From: Flavobacteriales bacterium
GTDB taxonomy: Bacteria > Bacteroidota > Bacteroidia > Flavobacteriales_D > Sanyastnellaceae
Assembly (NCBI GenBank): GCA_027491075.1
Contig: JAIXWX010000022.1
Location: forward strand, 124,001 to 188,000
Length of the DNA: 64,000 nt
Direction of reading: 5' to 3'
Part shown: positions 8,048-16,945 of the stretch, piece after piece
Layout: each line of letters opens with the position of its first letter
How positions within the stretch are numbered: the first letter of the stretch is position 1
Notes under the pieces: generated by a model
What the model saw: only the letters and a program-made list of their open reading frames with translations
Told to the model about the DNA's origin: nothing
Database searches by the model: none
Program-made: the position numbers and the translations under genes

Positions 8048-11000
8048 ATGCAAGTACAAGCTCCTTATACTCCAGTAAATAAAGTGCGGGTCGTTACCGC
8101 AGCTTCCCTTTTTGATGGTCATGACGCTGCCATCAATATCATGCGTAGAATTATACAAACTACAGGTTGCGAGGTCATTCATTTAGGACATGATCGCAGC
8201 GCGGAGGAAGTGGTTAATTGTGCCATACAAGAAGATGCTCAAGCCATTGCCATGACATCCTATCAAGGTGGCCATACCGAGTATTTCAAGTATATGTATG
8301 ACTTATTGAAGGAAAAGGGAGCACCACACATTAAAATTTTCGGTGGTGGCGGTGGAACCATCTTGCCAGAGGAAATTCAGGAATTGCACCAATATGGAAT
8401 TACACGTATTTATCACCCTGACGACGGCCGTCAACTGGGCCTGCAAGGGATGATCAATGATTTAGTCACTAAAAGTGACTTTAGCACAGGACAAACGTTG
8501 AACGGTGAGGTTGCGCACCTATCTATTGATAATCATGCGGCAATAGCAAAACTTATTTCTGCCGCAGAAAACTATCCCTCCGAACACGCCTTAGAACTTG
8601 AAAAAGTCCGTCAAAAGGCTGCTAAATCGAAAACTCCTGTTCTCGGTATAACCGGTACAGGAGGAGCTGGAAAATCATCAATGGTGGACGAACTGGTGCG
8701 ACGCTTTCTTTTAGATTTCCCTGAGAAGTCTATTGGTATCATCAGTGTGGATCCTTCGAAGAAAAAAACCGGTGGCGCTTTGCTTGGAGATCGTATTCGT
8801 ATGAACTCTATAAAAAACGCAAGAGTCTATATGCGCTCTCTTGCCACTCGTCAATCCAATTTGGCCTTGAGCAAGCACGTGGCTGAAGCTGTAGATATAC
8901 TAAAAGCAGCAGGATTTGATTTAATAGTTCTTGAAACATCGGGTATTGGTCAAAGTGATACCGAAATCATGGATCATAGTGACGTGGCCTTATACATTAT
9001 GACTCCTGAGTTTGGAGCAGCTACTCAGTTAGAGAAAATTGACATGTTGGATTTTGCCGATGTAGTAGCAATAAATAAATTCGATAAAAGAGGCGCACTC
9101 GATGCACTTCGAGATGTGAGAAAGCAATACAAAAGAAACCATAACCTATGGGATGCTGAAGATGAAAGCTTACCTGTTGTGGGAACCATTGCCTCTCAAT
9201 TCAATGATCCTGGAACCAACGAGTTATATCGGAAGTTAATTGAAAAGATTGAGGAGAAAAAACCGAGCGGACTAAAGTCTACTTTTCAGATTACCAAGGA
9301 GATGAGCGAAAAAATCTACATCATACCTCCTCATCGCACTCGTTACCTCTCTGAAATTTCTGAAAACAATCGCGCATACGATGCATGGGCCAAAGATCAA
9401 GTCGAAGTTGCAGATAAATTGTATAGACTTCAAGGAACCATCGAAGAACTTGAGGCACTTTTGAGCAGTGGAAGCGCCAATAGATTAGATTTGGAGCTTT
9501 CTCTTCAAATAGTAAAGTCTTCCTTTGACCGCATCAAACTTTCACTCGATCCTTATAACTGGGAAATCATTCAAAGCTGGTTTGCAAAAACCAAATTGTA
9601 CAAAGATGCCGAGTATAAATTTCAAGTGAGAGACAAAGTCATCAAGGTTGAAACCCACTCAGAAAGTCTTTCTCATTCGCTCATTCCCAAAGTGGCCATG
9701 CCCAAGTACAAGGGCTGGGCAGATGTTTTAAAGTGGGTGCTTCAAGAGAATGTACCTGGAGAATTTCCCTTTACTGCTGGTATCTACCCGTTCAAGAGAG
9801 AAGGAGAAGATCCAACAAGAATGTTTGCTGGCGAAGGTGGTCCAGAAAGAACCAACAGACGATTTCATTATGTCTCGTTGGCGATGCCTGCCAAACGTCT
9901 AAGTACTGCTTTTGACTCTGTAACACTTTATGGAAATGATCCCGCATACAGACCCGACATTTATGGTAAGGTTGGAAATAGCGGCGTATCCATTTGTTGT
10001 CTTGATGACGCTAAAAAGCTCTATAGTGGATTTGATCTTTGTGATCCGAAGACCTCTGTCTCCATGACCATCAATGGACCTGCTCCCATGCTTTTGGGCT
10101 TTTTTATGAATGCGGCCATCGACCAACAGTGTGAAAATTACATTCGAGAAAACGGCTTAGAGAAGACAGTAGAAGAAAAACTTCATGCCAAATGGGAAGC
10201 TAGAGGTTTGCAAAGACCGAAGTACCAGGGCGCTTTACCAGAAGGCAATAACGGGTTAGGTTTGCTATTGTTAGGTATTACAGGAGAAGAAGTCCTAGAA
10301 CAAGAAGTTTACGAGCAAATCAAGTCCTCTACTCTATCTCAAGTAAGAGGAACCGTACAAGCGGATATATTGAAAGAAGATCAAGCTCAAAACACGTGTA
10401 TATTTTCTACCGAGTTTGCCTTAAGATTGATGGGCGACGTTCAGGAATATTTTATTCAGAAAAAGGTCCGTAATTTCTATTCCGTCTCCATCAGCGGCTA
10501 TCACATTGCTGAAGCTGGTGCAAATCCCATCACGCAACTTGCGTTTACACTAGCGAACGGATTCACCTATGTTGAATACTACTTGAGCCGAGGAATGGAC
10601 ATCAATGAGTTTGGACCGAACCTCAGTTTCTTTTTTAGCAATGGTGTGGATCCTGAATATGCCGTCATTGGAAGAGTTGCGCGTCGTATATGGTCCAAGG
10701 CCATTTCTAAGAAATACAAAGGCAATGCCCGTGCTCAAATGTTGAAGTACCACATTCAAACCAGTGGTCGTTCACTGCACGCTCAGGAAATAGATTTTAA
10801 CGATATACGGACCACTCTTCAAGCGTTGTATGCCATTTATGACAACTGCAATTCACTCCATACCAATGCTTACGACGAAGCGATAACGACGCCAACTGAA
10901 GAAAGCGTCAGAAGAGCTATGGCCATTCAATTGATTATAAATAAAGAACTCGGTTTAGCCAAGAATGAAAACCCGTTACAAGGAAGTTTTATCATTGAAG

Positions 11001-11446
11001 AACTCACCGATCTAGTTGAAGAAGCCGTTTTATCTGAATTCGACAGAATTACCGAACGCGGGGGAGTTTTAGGCGCGATGGAAACCATGTATCAAAGAAG
11101 TAAGATTCAAGAAGAATCGCTGTACTATGAAACACTCAAACACAACGGAGATTATCCAATTATTGGAGTAAATACCTTTCTCTCTTCCAAAGGCAGTCCG
11201 ACCATTCTTCCGAAAGAAGTAATACGAGCTACTGTTGACGAAAAAGAATATCAAATTCAAATGCTTTCTCAGCTTCACAGCTGCGAGGAAAACCGAAGAA
11301 ATAAGGCATTAGAAGAAGTTCAAAACGCTGCCATTCAAAACAGAAATATGTTTGAGCAACTCATGGAAGCCACCAAGTACTGCTCTTTGGGCGATATCAC
11401 CAATGCCCTTTTCGAAGTTGGAGGACAATACAGAAGAAATATGTAA
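8048..11446 (+). CDS. icmF: Fused isobutyryl-CoA mutase (IcmF), B12-dependent
   Basis: This 1132-residue single-chain mutase has a B12-binding domain (about 12-140, [12 protein letters not shown] and the [11 protein letters not shown] loop), a MeaB-like G-protein chaperone domain (P-loop GTGGAGKSS at about 203-211) and a TIM-barrel mutase domain with its substrate end. IcmF interconverts isobutyryl-CoA and n-butyryl-CoA through adenosylcobalamin radicals, with the GTPase domain loading and protecting the cofactor. Two positions argue for isobutyryl- rather than methylmalonyl-CoA: Phe582 (IYPFKREG), where methylmalonyl-CoA mutase has Tyr, and Gln781 (AQNTCIF), where it has Arg. These equivalences come from eye alignment. 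A likely role is valine degradation. The xth gene follows after 6 bases, so they are probably cotranscribed. Confidence 0.93.
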   Translation: MQVQAPYTPVNKVRVVTAASLFDGHDAAINIMRRIIQTTGCEVIHLGHDRSAEEVVNCAIQEDAQAIAMTSYQGGHTEYFKYMYDLLKEKGAPHIKIFGGGGGTILPEEIQELHQYGITRIYHPDDGRQLGLQGMINDLVTKSDFSTGQTLNGEVAHLSIDNHAAIAKLISAAENYPSEHALELEKVRQKAAKSKTPVLGITGTGGAGKSSMVDELVRRFLLDFPEKSIGIISVDPSKKKTGGALLGDRIRMNSIKNARVYMRSLATRQSNLALSKHVAEAVDILKAAGFDLIVLETSGIGQSDTEIMDHSDVALYIMTPEFGAATQLEKIDMLDFADVVAINKFDKRGALDALRDVRKQYKRNHNLWDAEDESLPVVGTIASQFNDPGTNELYRKLIEKIEEKKPSGLKSTFQITKEMSEKIYIIPPHRTRYLSEISENNRAYDAWAKDQVEVADKLYRLQGTIEELEALLSSGSANRLDLELSLQIVKSSFDRIKLSLDPYNWEIIQSWFAKTKLYKDAEYKFQVRDKVIKVETHSESLSHSLIPKVAMPKYKGWADVLKWVLQENVPGEFPFTAGIYPFKREGEDPTRMFAGEGGPERTNRRFHYVSLAMPAKRLSTAFDSVTLYGNDPAYRPDIYGKVGNSGVSICCLDDAKKLYSGFDLCDPKTSVSMTINGPAPMLLGFFMNAAIDQQCENYIRENGLEKTVEEKLHAKWEARGLQRPKYQGALPEGNNGLGLLLLGITGEEVLEQEVYEQIKSSTLSQVRGTVQADILKEDQAQNTCIFSTEFALRLMGDVQEYFIQKKVRNFYSVSISGYHIAEAGANPITQLAFTLANGFTYVEYYLSRGMDINEFGPNLSFFFSNGVDPEYAVIGRVARRIWSKAISKKYKGNARAQMLKYHIQTSGRSLHAQEIDFNDIRTTLQALYAIYDNCNSLHTNAYDEAITTPTEESVRRAMAIQLIINKELGLAKNENPLQGSFIIEELTDLVEEAVLSEFDRITERGGVLGAMETMYQRSKIQEESLYYETLKHNGDYPIIGVNTFLSSKGSPTILPKEVIRATVDEKEYQIQMLSQLHSCEENRRNKALEEVQNAAIQNRNMFEQLMEATKYCSLGDITNALFEVGGQYRRNM

Positions 11447-11452
11447 GGCTAT

Positions 11453-12217
11453 ATGAGAATCATTTCTTTCAATGTGAATGGCATTAGAGCCGTAGTCAAA
11501 AAAGATTTAAGTCAATCAATGGCGTTTATGTCTCCTGACGTTATTGGATTTCAAGAAACAAAAGCGAACAATGATCAAGTAATAGAGGCTCTCTCTATTT
11601 TTCCAGAGTATCACCTGTTTTCGAGTAGTGCAGATCGACCGGGCTATAGCGGTACTGCAGTATTAAGCAAAATCAAGCCTTTAAGTGTCTTGGAAGGACT
11701 AGGAATCGACGAACACGATCATGAGGGACGCACCCTTACCTTAGAGTATGAAAAGTTCTTTCTCGTCAATTGTTATGTACCAAACAGTGGCAGTGAATTG
11801 GCCAGATTGGATTACAGACAGAGATGGGACAAGGACATGCTTGCATTCTTGAAAAAACTCGAGGAAAAAAAACCGGTGATATTTATGGGGGATTTGAACG
11901 TTGCTCATCAACCCATGGACTTGGCGAATCCAAAATCCAACTACAACAAAACAGCTGGGTATATGCAAGCTGAAATAGATGGCTTTCAAAATTATCTTTC
12001 TGCTGGTTTAGTGGATAGTTTTCGCAACACGTATCCCGACACCATCAAGTACAGTTGGTGGAGTGCTCGATTCAATTCGCGTGCTAAAAATGTGGGTTGG
12101 AGAATCGACTATTGTCTAATTTCTTCAGGCTTAGTGGGTTATTTAAGAGACGCTTTCATCTTTAATGAAGTGATGGGATCCGACCATTGCCCAGTGGGCA
12201 TTGAGTTAGCATTTTGA
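11453..12217 (+). CDS. xth: Exodeoxyribonuclease III / AP endonuclease
   Basis: This 254-residue enzyme of the EEP (exonuclease-endonuclease-phosphatase) fold acts in base-excision repair, cutting at abasic sites and removing 3' blocking groups. Visible motifs are the N-terminal SFNVNGIRA, the metal-ligand Glu in GFQETKA, MGDLNVAH (Asp and Asn of the active site), WWSARFNSRAKNVGWRIDY and the C-terminal GSDHCPVGI with the catalytic Asp-His. Length fits the family. The last 79 bases overlap the end of the convergent transferase gene. Confidence 0.93.
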   Translation: MRIISFNVNGIRAVVKKDLSQSMAFMSPDVIGFQETKANNDQVIEALSIFPEYHLFSSSADRPGYSGTAVLSKIKPLSVLEGLGIDEHDHEGRTLTLEYEKFFLVNCYVPNSGSELARLDYRQRWDKDMLAFLKKLEEKKPVIFMGDLNVAHQPMDLANPKSNYNKTAGYMQAEIDGFQNYLSAGLVDSFRNTYPDTIKYSWWSARFNSRAKNVGWRIDYCLISSGLVGYLRDAFIFNEVMGSDHCPVGIELAF

Positions 12218-13242
12218 TCGGAATTCAGCATAAAACAGGGCAGATGAATTTCGTTTCTGCATTCCAGTAAACTCACTTCGTAGTCTGGCGTTTCTTTCAA
12301 ATCATTGCTCATTTCAAGTCCCATAAGTAAGCGCTCATAGAAAGGAGAGGTACATAGCTGCGACCAGACGAAAGTATCTTTTTCTGGATCATAAGAAGCT
12401 GCATATCGTTCATCGTTGATGTACACCTCATAAAACAGTGGATATCGATAAAACTGCGATTGTTCCAAATGAGGATTATAAGCATAATGAAGTGGATACA
12501 CTCGAGTTTTGCCCTTTATGCCTCTCTTATTTAACCATTCAACGAATAGATTAAACTTGTTTTTATAGATGACGGATTTGGATTTGATACGATTGTATTT
12601 GGATAGGTCAGACCATCGGCCTGAGACATCTTTGAACTTCATTTCTCCCAATCCCAACTTATATCCAAAGATTCTCATATCATCGAGGACGTAACCAGGA
12701 TAGTAGAAATTCAATCCAATTTGCTTTGCCAAATCTATTTCTCGCAGCATGGTGTACGTTCCTAAACTGTACTTTGAATAATCTTTATCATAAAGTCCGA
12801 GAAGACTTGCCATAGAGTTTCTCCCGATATCAAAAAAACTGGCTGCGACCAGACGCGTATCATCAAAAACTCTGAGGCAATACGTCCTAAAGGAAAACAA
12901 GTTCTCTGAGCACAGAATTGCTTCGTCCAGTCGGGGGTAGATAAATGCCTGAAAGTCTGACTTTTGATTTTGGTACAAAGCTTCTAGGTCTGAATCTACC
13001 GAAGCAGGACGTATATCACATGTAAACCGTTTATTATTGATTTTAAGGCGTTTCTTATGACTATTTCTTGCTTCATGATTATCGAGCTCCAAACGTATGT
13101 GTACGGGAGAGAATAAATCCCCCTCCACGCATATATAGTCGGGTTTGTTCATGAAACGAGCCCCTCGAAACCAACCTCCAGCAAGCATACGATCGTAAGC
13201 TGATGCAGAAAGTGACATTGCTTCTTTGGACTTCAATAACAT
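12139..13242 (-). CDS. Ate1/Bpt-like aminoacyl-tRNA-protein transferase
   Basis: This 367-residue protein looks like the arginyl/leucyl-tRNA-protein transferase family, which adds an amino acid to the N-terminus of proteins to mark them for Clp degradation. The N-terminal part has AYDRMLAGGWFRG, followed by the basic HKKRLKINNKRF stretch. The C-terminal GNAT-like part has LVAASFFDIG, then SLGTYTMLREIDLAKQIG and FYYPGYV, all close to Ate1 motifs. The N-terminal Cys cluster is degenerate (one Cys, about residue 38), so zinc or iron-sulfur binding is doubtful. I use the ATG at 13242, because the frame reaches a TTG at 13257 but that is less likely. It overlaps xth tail to tail. The donor tRNA cannot be inferred. 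Confidence 0.75.
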   Translation of the reverse strand: MLLKSKEAMSLSASAYDRMLAGGWFRGARFMNKPDYICVEGDLFSPVHIRLELDNHEARNSHKKRLKINNKRFTCDIRPASVDSDLEALYQNQKSDFQAFIYPRLDEAILCSENLFSFRTYCLRVFDDTRLVAASFFDIGRNSMASLLGLYDKDYSKYSLGTYTMLREIDLAKQIGLNFYYPGYVLDDMRIFGYKLGLGEMKFKDVSGRWSDLSKYNRIKSKSVIYKNKFNLFVEWLNKRGIKGKTRVYPLHYAYNPHLEQSQFYRYPLFYEVYINDERYAASYDPEKDTFVWSQLCTSPFYERLLMGLEMSNDLKETPDYEVSLLECRNEIHLPCFMLNSDQNANSMPTGQWSDPITSLKMKASLK

Positions 13243-13353
13243 GGCTCTAATGTACAAATCAATTTCTTAATACAGCATAACTTACAATTAACTCGACGGC
13301 AATCTCAATAAAAAAGATTGAATATTTCTTTGAACTAATAAAATTCAATCGAA

Positions 13354-13524
13354 ATGAACAGAGCAAATATCATCCGCTTTTCCAAGAATGGTGTTGTCAA
13401 TGAAATCATTTCAGCGATCCGACAACTTAAAAAAGAAAACAACCAAGAAGTGCTTTACACGCAATGTGGAGAACGTATTTTATTAGACGAGTTGGAGAGC
13501 ATTGACGGAATTCGTTTTAGTTAA
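13354..13524 (+). CDS. Small hypothetical protein, 56 residues
   Basis: An ATG-started frame encodes a basic-to-neutral helical peptide (MNRANIIRF, then ISAIRQLKKENNQEVLYTQ, then ILLDELESIDGIRFS). I recognise no family. Support for it being real is the ATG start, the normal codon use, a clear stop and a terminator 33 bases after the stop. It is divergent from the transferase gene, with about 110 bases between starts. Confidence 0.55.
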   Translation: MNRANIIRFSKNGVVNEIISAIRQLKKENNQEVLYTQCGERILLDELESIDGIRFS

Positions 13525-13557
13525 TTGGTTAATAAGGTTATCTTGTCTTCATGTTGA

Positions 13558-13594
13558 GGGTTTTCGTAACGTCGAAGACCCTTTTCTCTTTTTC
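13558..13594 (+). terminator. Hairpin terminator after the small ORF
   Basis: A 9-bp stem with one T-G pair (13558-13566 with 13573-13581) has a 6-nt loop and is followed by TTTTCTCTTTTTC. Confidence 0.75.
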
Positions 13595-13606
13595 TATAAA
13601 TGAAAA

Positions 13607-13828
13607 CTCCGGCAATCGCTTTCGCAAATTAACCGGAGCCTTCCTCATCACTACTAACTCTCTACAACTTTCATTGAGTCTGGGACCCATCGTTGTATTC
13701 TTTTAAACTATGTATTCTGAAATAAGTTCAGCTCACAATTTTTAATTCAACTATTTAACACAAAAAAGAAATCCTCCGGGGTTACTTGCGCAACTTGGCC
13801 GGAGGACTTCCTCATCACTACTAACTAT
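13607..13828 (-). repeat. Duplicated hairpin module downstream of the FAS1 gene
   Basis: Two similar units lie about 170 bases apart (13607-13658 and 13774-13828). Read on the minus strand, each starts with the same box (AGTTAGTAGTGATGAGGAAG), then a GC hairpin with CTCCGG/CCGGAG arms around a TTGCGnAA core, then a T-rich run. The FAS1-proximal copy has an 8-bp perfect stem (13774-13781 with 13801-13808) and serves as its terminator. The other copy has a 6-bp stem (13607-13612 with 13633-13638). Confidence 0.65.
13766..13808 (-). terminator. Terminator of the FAS1-domain gene
   Basis: On the minus strand the TCCTCCGG/CCGGAGGA hairpin is followed by TTTCTTTTTTG. It lies 35 bases after the stop codon and is the FAS1-proximal copy of the duplicated module. 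Confidence 0.7.
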
Positions 13829-13842
13829 TTTAAAACTCTTTT

Positions 13843-16614
13843 TTACTTCTTGATGAAGGTCTGAGTTGTAAATACGTTATTATTCAATACACGGATAGTG
13901 TAGAACCCGCTAGAAAGATTTTGAATGTCAATGATGTTGTTATTACTCATCAAAGCACCTTCTTCAATTCTCTTTCCTGTCATGTCAACAATCTCAAATT
14001 GAACAACATCAGCAGAACCTGAAATGTTCACGTTCAAGAAGTTTTCTGCTGGATTTGGGTAAAGCGCAACAGAAACATTGTTTGCAACCTCAGAAACATT
14101 GATAATTGGCAACAATACTTCGTCAATTACGTGCACAACACCATTGCTAGCCAACAAATCTGGCACTATAACTTGAGCGCTGTTTACGAATACGCCATTA
14201 TCAATATTGATAGTAACATCCTGACCTTGCAGCGTCGGAATTGTTTGATCATCTATTAAGTCAGTTGACAATGCAACCGCACCTACAACGTGATACAACA
14301 AGATAGCTGTCAAAAGATCCTCATCAGCCAATACTGCATCCAAAGTTCCTGCTGGAAGGTTGGCGAAAGCAGCGTCTGTTGGAGCGAAAACAGTGTATGT
14401 TCCTGGCTCATCAAGCACACTTTCCAAACCAGCAGCCAAAACTGCAGTTTCTAGAATGGTGTGGTCAGCACTTCCAGTGATAATGTCCCAAACAGTTGGA
14501 AGTTCCGCATTTGGAACCAATACTGCGTCGATAACGTGTACTACGCCATTTTCTGCAATAATATCAGCAATAACTACTTGAGCATCGTTGATGAAAACAT
14601 CACTACCGGTGATAGTCACAGTAATTGTTTGACCGTTTACAGTTGTGATAACTTGACCGTCAGAAAGGTCACCTGATAAAGCAAGGCCATTTACTACGTG
14701 ATATGTCAACACCTCTGCAAGAGCTCCTGTTGGATCAGCCAATAATGCATCCAAAACACCTGCTGGCAATGCTTCAAAAGCAGCATCCGTTGGAGCGAAT
14801 ACTGTCCATGGACCAGGACCGCTTAAAGTACCTACTAGTTCAGCAGCGATAACAGCAGTCTCTAAAGTATTGTGTACATCACTATTCACGATTACCTCTA
14901 CTACTGTAGCTGGTGTAGATGGCGGAGTCAATACCGCGTTGATTACGTGTACAACGCCATTGTCTGCAGTAAGATCCACAATGGTAACCAAAGCATCATT
15001 GATAAGCACACCGTCAGGAGTGAAAGTAACAGTTACTGATTCGCCAGAAAGTGTTTCAACTACTTGACCATCTTGAAGATCAGAGCTTAAAACAACAGAA
15101 CCCAATACATGGTAAAGTAGGATTTCAGTCAAAAGACCTTGTGGGTCAGCCAATAAAGCGTCAATTGTCCCAGCTGGAAGATTGCTGAAAGCCTCATCTG
15201 TTGGTGCAAAAACAGTGTAAGAGCCTGGAGCATCTAAATCTGCATCAAGACCTGCCGCAGCGATAGCCGCTTCTAAAGTAACGTGATCGTCACTTCCAGA
15301 AATGATATCCCATACTGAAGTTGTTACTTCTTCTGCTGGTACAAGCACTGCATTGATTACGTGTACAACACCGTTGTCAGCCAAAATATCAGCGATAGTA
15401 ACAAGTGCATCATTGATAAATACGTCACCATTGCTTATGGTTACAGTAACTGAAAGTCCATTGAGAGTAACGATTTCTTGACCATCCGCCAAGTCGCCGC
15501 TCAAAGCAATATCACCTACTACGTGGTAGAATAGAATTTCTGTCAACAACCCATTTGGATCATTTAAAATTGCTTCTAATACATCACCAGGAATTGCTGC
15601 AAAAGCTTCGTCTGTTGGAGCGAATACTGTAAAAGGACCAGGACCTTGAAGAGTTTCAACAAGACCGGCAGCGATTACTGCTTCTTCTAGAATGGTATGA
15701 TCATCACTATTAATAATGATATCGACAACAGTATTTGTTTGCAATTCTGGAATCAATACCGCATTAATAACGTGCACTACTCCATTTGGAGTTTCGATGT
15801 CTGCAATAATTACTTGAGCGCCATTGATGAAAACGTTTCCGCCAGTGATTTCAACCATTACTTCTTGGCCAAATAGCGTCGTTAACATCATTCCATCCGA
15901 CAAGTTTGAAGAAAGAGCTGAAGCACCCACAACGTGGTACAAGAGAATATCTGTCAACAAACCAGTTGGGTCTGCAAAAAGAGTTTCAACCGTTCCAGCA
16001 GGAAGCAAAGCAAAAGCAGCATCAGTTGGAGCAAAAACCGTAAACGGACCCTCTCCAGCAAGCACCTCTAACAAACCAGCGGCGTTAAGCGCAGCTTCTA
16101 GAGTAGTGTGTGCATCACTGTTTATGATTACATCAGCAACAGAATTTATAGCTGGCGGTGGAAGAAGTACAGCGTCAATGACGTGTACTACACCGTTTTC
16201 TGCATCGATATCCGCTACTGTTACAAGGGCGTCGTTGATCAAAACGTCACCATTACTAATAGTAACAGTTACGTTAGCGCCATTCAGCGTTTGCAACACT
16301 GCGCCATCGAATAGGTCACCCGAGAATACTACAGCACCAGCAACGTGATACGTGAGAATGTCTGTAAGCGCTCCAGACGGGTCACTCAAAAGTTGAGCTA
16401 AAACACCGGCGGGCAAATTGTTAAACGCCGCATCTGTTGGGGCGAAAACAGTAAATGGGCCAGGACCAGATAAGGTTCCAGCGAGGTCAGCAGCAATTAC
16501 TGCGGCCTCTAGCGTTTCGTGATTGGGGCTATTCACAATCACATCTACAACAGTCTGAGCATGCATCTGCATCCCCAAGAAAAGCGAGAAGAGAAAAGTA
16601 GTTATTCTTTTCAT
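13843..16614 (-). CDS. Secreted protein with six fasciclin (FAS1) domains and a T9SS sorting tail
   Basis: This 923-residue protein has a signal peptide (about 1-19), six tandem FAS1 domains of about 137 residues each (about 20-842), and a type A T9SS sorting domain (about 850-923, ALYPNPAENFLN and a TFIKK end). Every domain repeats the FAS1 landmarks: a (D/N/S)xHxTLE-type start, FTVFAPTDAAF, YHVV and VVHVIDAVL. FAS1 modules act in cell adhesion. The T9SS tail makes it a likely cell-surface or secreted adhesin. The N-terminal domains are very similar to one another, which suggests recent duplication. It is separated from its neighbours by 318 and 331 bases and is probably monocistronic. Confidence 0.93.
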   Translation of the reverse strand: MKRITTFLFSLFLGMQMHAQTVVDVIVNSPNHETLEAAVIAADLAGTLSGPGPFTVFAPTDAAFNNLPAGVLAQLLSDPSGALTDILTYHVAGAVVFSGDLFDGAVLQTLNGANVTVTISNGDVLINDALVTVADIDAENGVVHVIDAVLLPPPAINSVADVIINSDAHTTLEAALNAAGLLEVLAGEGPFTVFAPTDAAFALLPAGTVETLFADPTGLLTDILLYHVVGASALSSNLSDGMMLTTLFGQEVMVEITGGNVFINGAQVIIADIETPNGVVHVINAVLIPELQTNTVVDIIINSDDHTILEEAVIAAGLVETLQGPGPFTVFAPTDEAFAAIPGDVLEAILNDPNGLLTEILFYHVVGDIALSGDLADGQEIVTLNGLSVTVTISNGDVFINDALVTIADILADNGVVHVINAVLVPAEEVTTSVWDIISGSDDHVTLEAAIAAAGLDADLDAPGSYTVFAPTDEAFSNLPAGTIDALLADPQGLLTEILLYHVLGSVVLSSDLQDGQVVETLSGESVTVTFTPDGVLINDALVTIVDLTADNGVVHVINAVLTPPSTPATVVEVIVNSDVHNTLETAVIAAELVGTLSGPGPWTVFAPTDAAFEALPAGVLDALLADPTGALAEVLTYHVVNGLALSGDLSDGQVITTVNGQTITVTITGSDVFINDAQVVIADIIAENGVVHVIDAVLVPNAELPTVWDIITGSADHTILETAVLAAGLESVLDEPGTYTVFAPTDAAFANLPAGTLDAVLADEDLLTAILLYHVVGAVALSTDLIDDQTIPTLQGQDVTINIDNGVFVNSAQVIVPDLLASNGVVHVIDEVLLPIINVSEVANNVSVALYPNPAENFLNVNISGSADVVQFEIVDMTGKRIEEGALMSNNNIIDIQNLSSGFYTIRVLNNNVFTTQTFIKK
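14100..16560 (-). repeat. Six tandem FAS1-domain repeats
   Basis: Six in-frame repeats of about 410 bases make up this gene's body. The conserved segments are the FAPTDAAF-type, the NGVVHVI-type and the INDALVT-type stretches. Because the units are alike in DNA, copy number could vary by recombination or be collapsed in assembly. Confidence 0.9.
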
Positions 16615-16945
16615 ACAAGAATTATTTGATTAATATGAAATGATAGTATTCAAAATCGAATACACCTCATAGACAACATTTTTTCGAATTTGTTCGATGG
16701 GGTGAAACTCAACTTTCTGCTAAAAAAAGTCAAAAGCGATGAAACCAAGAATTTTCATACCCTATATAACCGCTTTTAAAATCAATATTATAGGTCTTGT
16801 GGACTCCAAAAAAAAACGCTTGTGATAACAGTCCAAAAAAAACGAGAACTTTTTTAAAAGAGCACTCCACCGTGCAGCTTCTGTTAAAAAACTGTGGAAA
16901 AAAATGAATCTTTGCTACTTTTGAACCAATCCAAAAAAAAACGTT
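16615..16945. other. Divergent 331-base intergenic region with A-tract repeats
   Basis: This gene-free stretch lies between the FAS1 gene (minus) and the oxygenase gene (plus). It holds three copies of TCC-A(8 or 9)-CG at 16805-16818, 16832-16844 and 16930-16943, a small hairpin GCAC/GTGC near 16861-16876, and the plus-strand promoter box described separately. I see no open reading frame of note and no RNA gene. Confidence 0.5.
16916..16923 (+). promoter_or_regulatory. -7 promoter box of the oxygenase-moaA-moeA operon
   Basis: TACTTTTG is an exact match to the TAnnTTTG consensus and lies 22 bases before the ATG at 16946. The third TCC-A-tract copy falls between it and the start codon, in the expected untranslated leader. 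Confidence 0.6.

Noticed and set aside
13639-13808. A hammerhead ribozyme, suggested by TGATGAGGAA on the minus strand
   Set aside because: The second stem between TGATGAG and GAAA and the required CTGATGAG context are missing.
14360-16348. Plus-strand frames opposite the FAS1 gene
   Set aside because: They follow the FAS1 repeats in register, so they are antisense shadows.
13841-16614. Possible CRISPR-like or satellite array
   Set aside because: The repeats are about 410 bases, in frame, and code for FAS1 domains.
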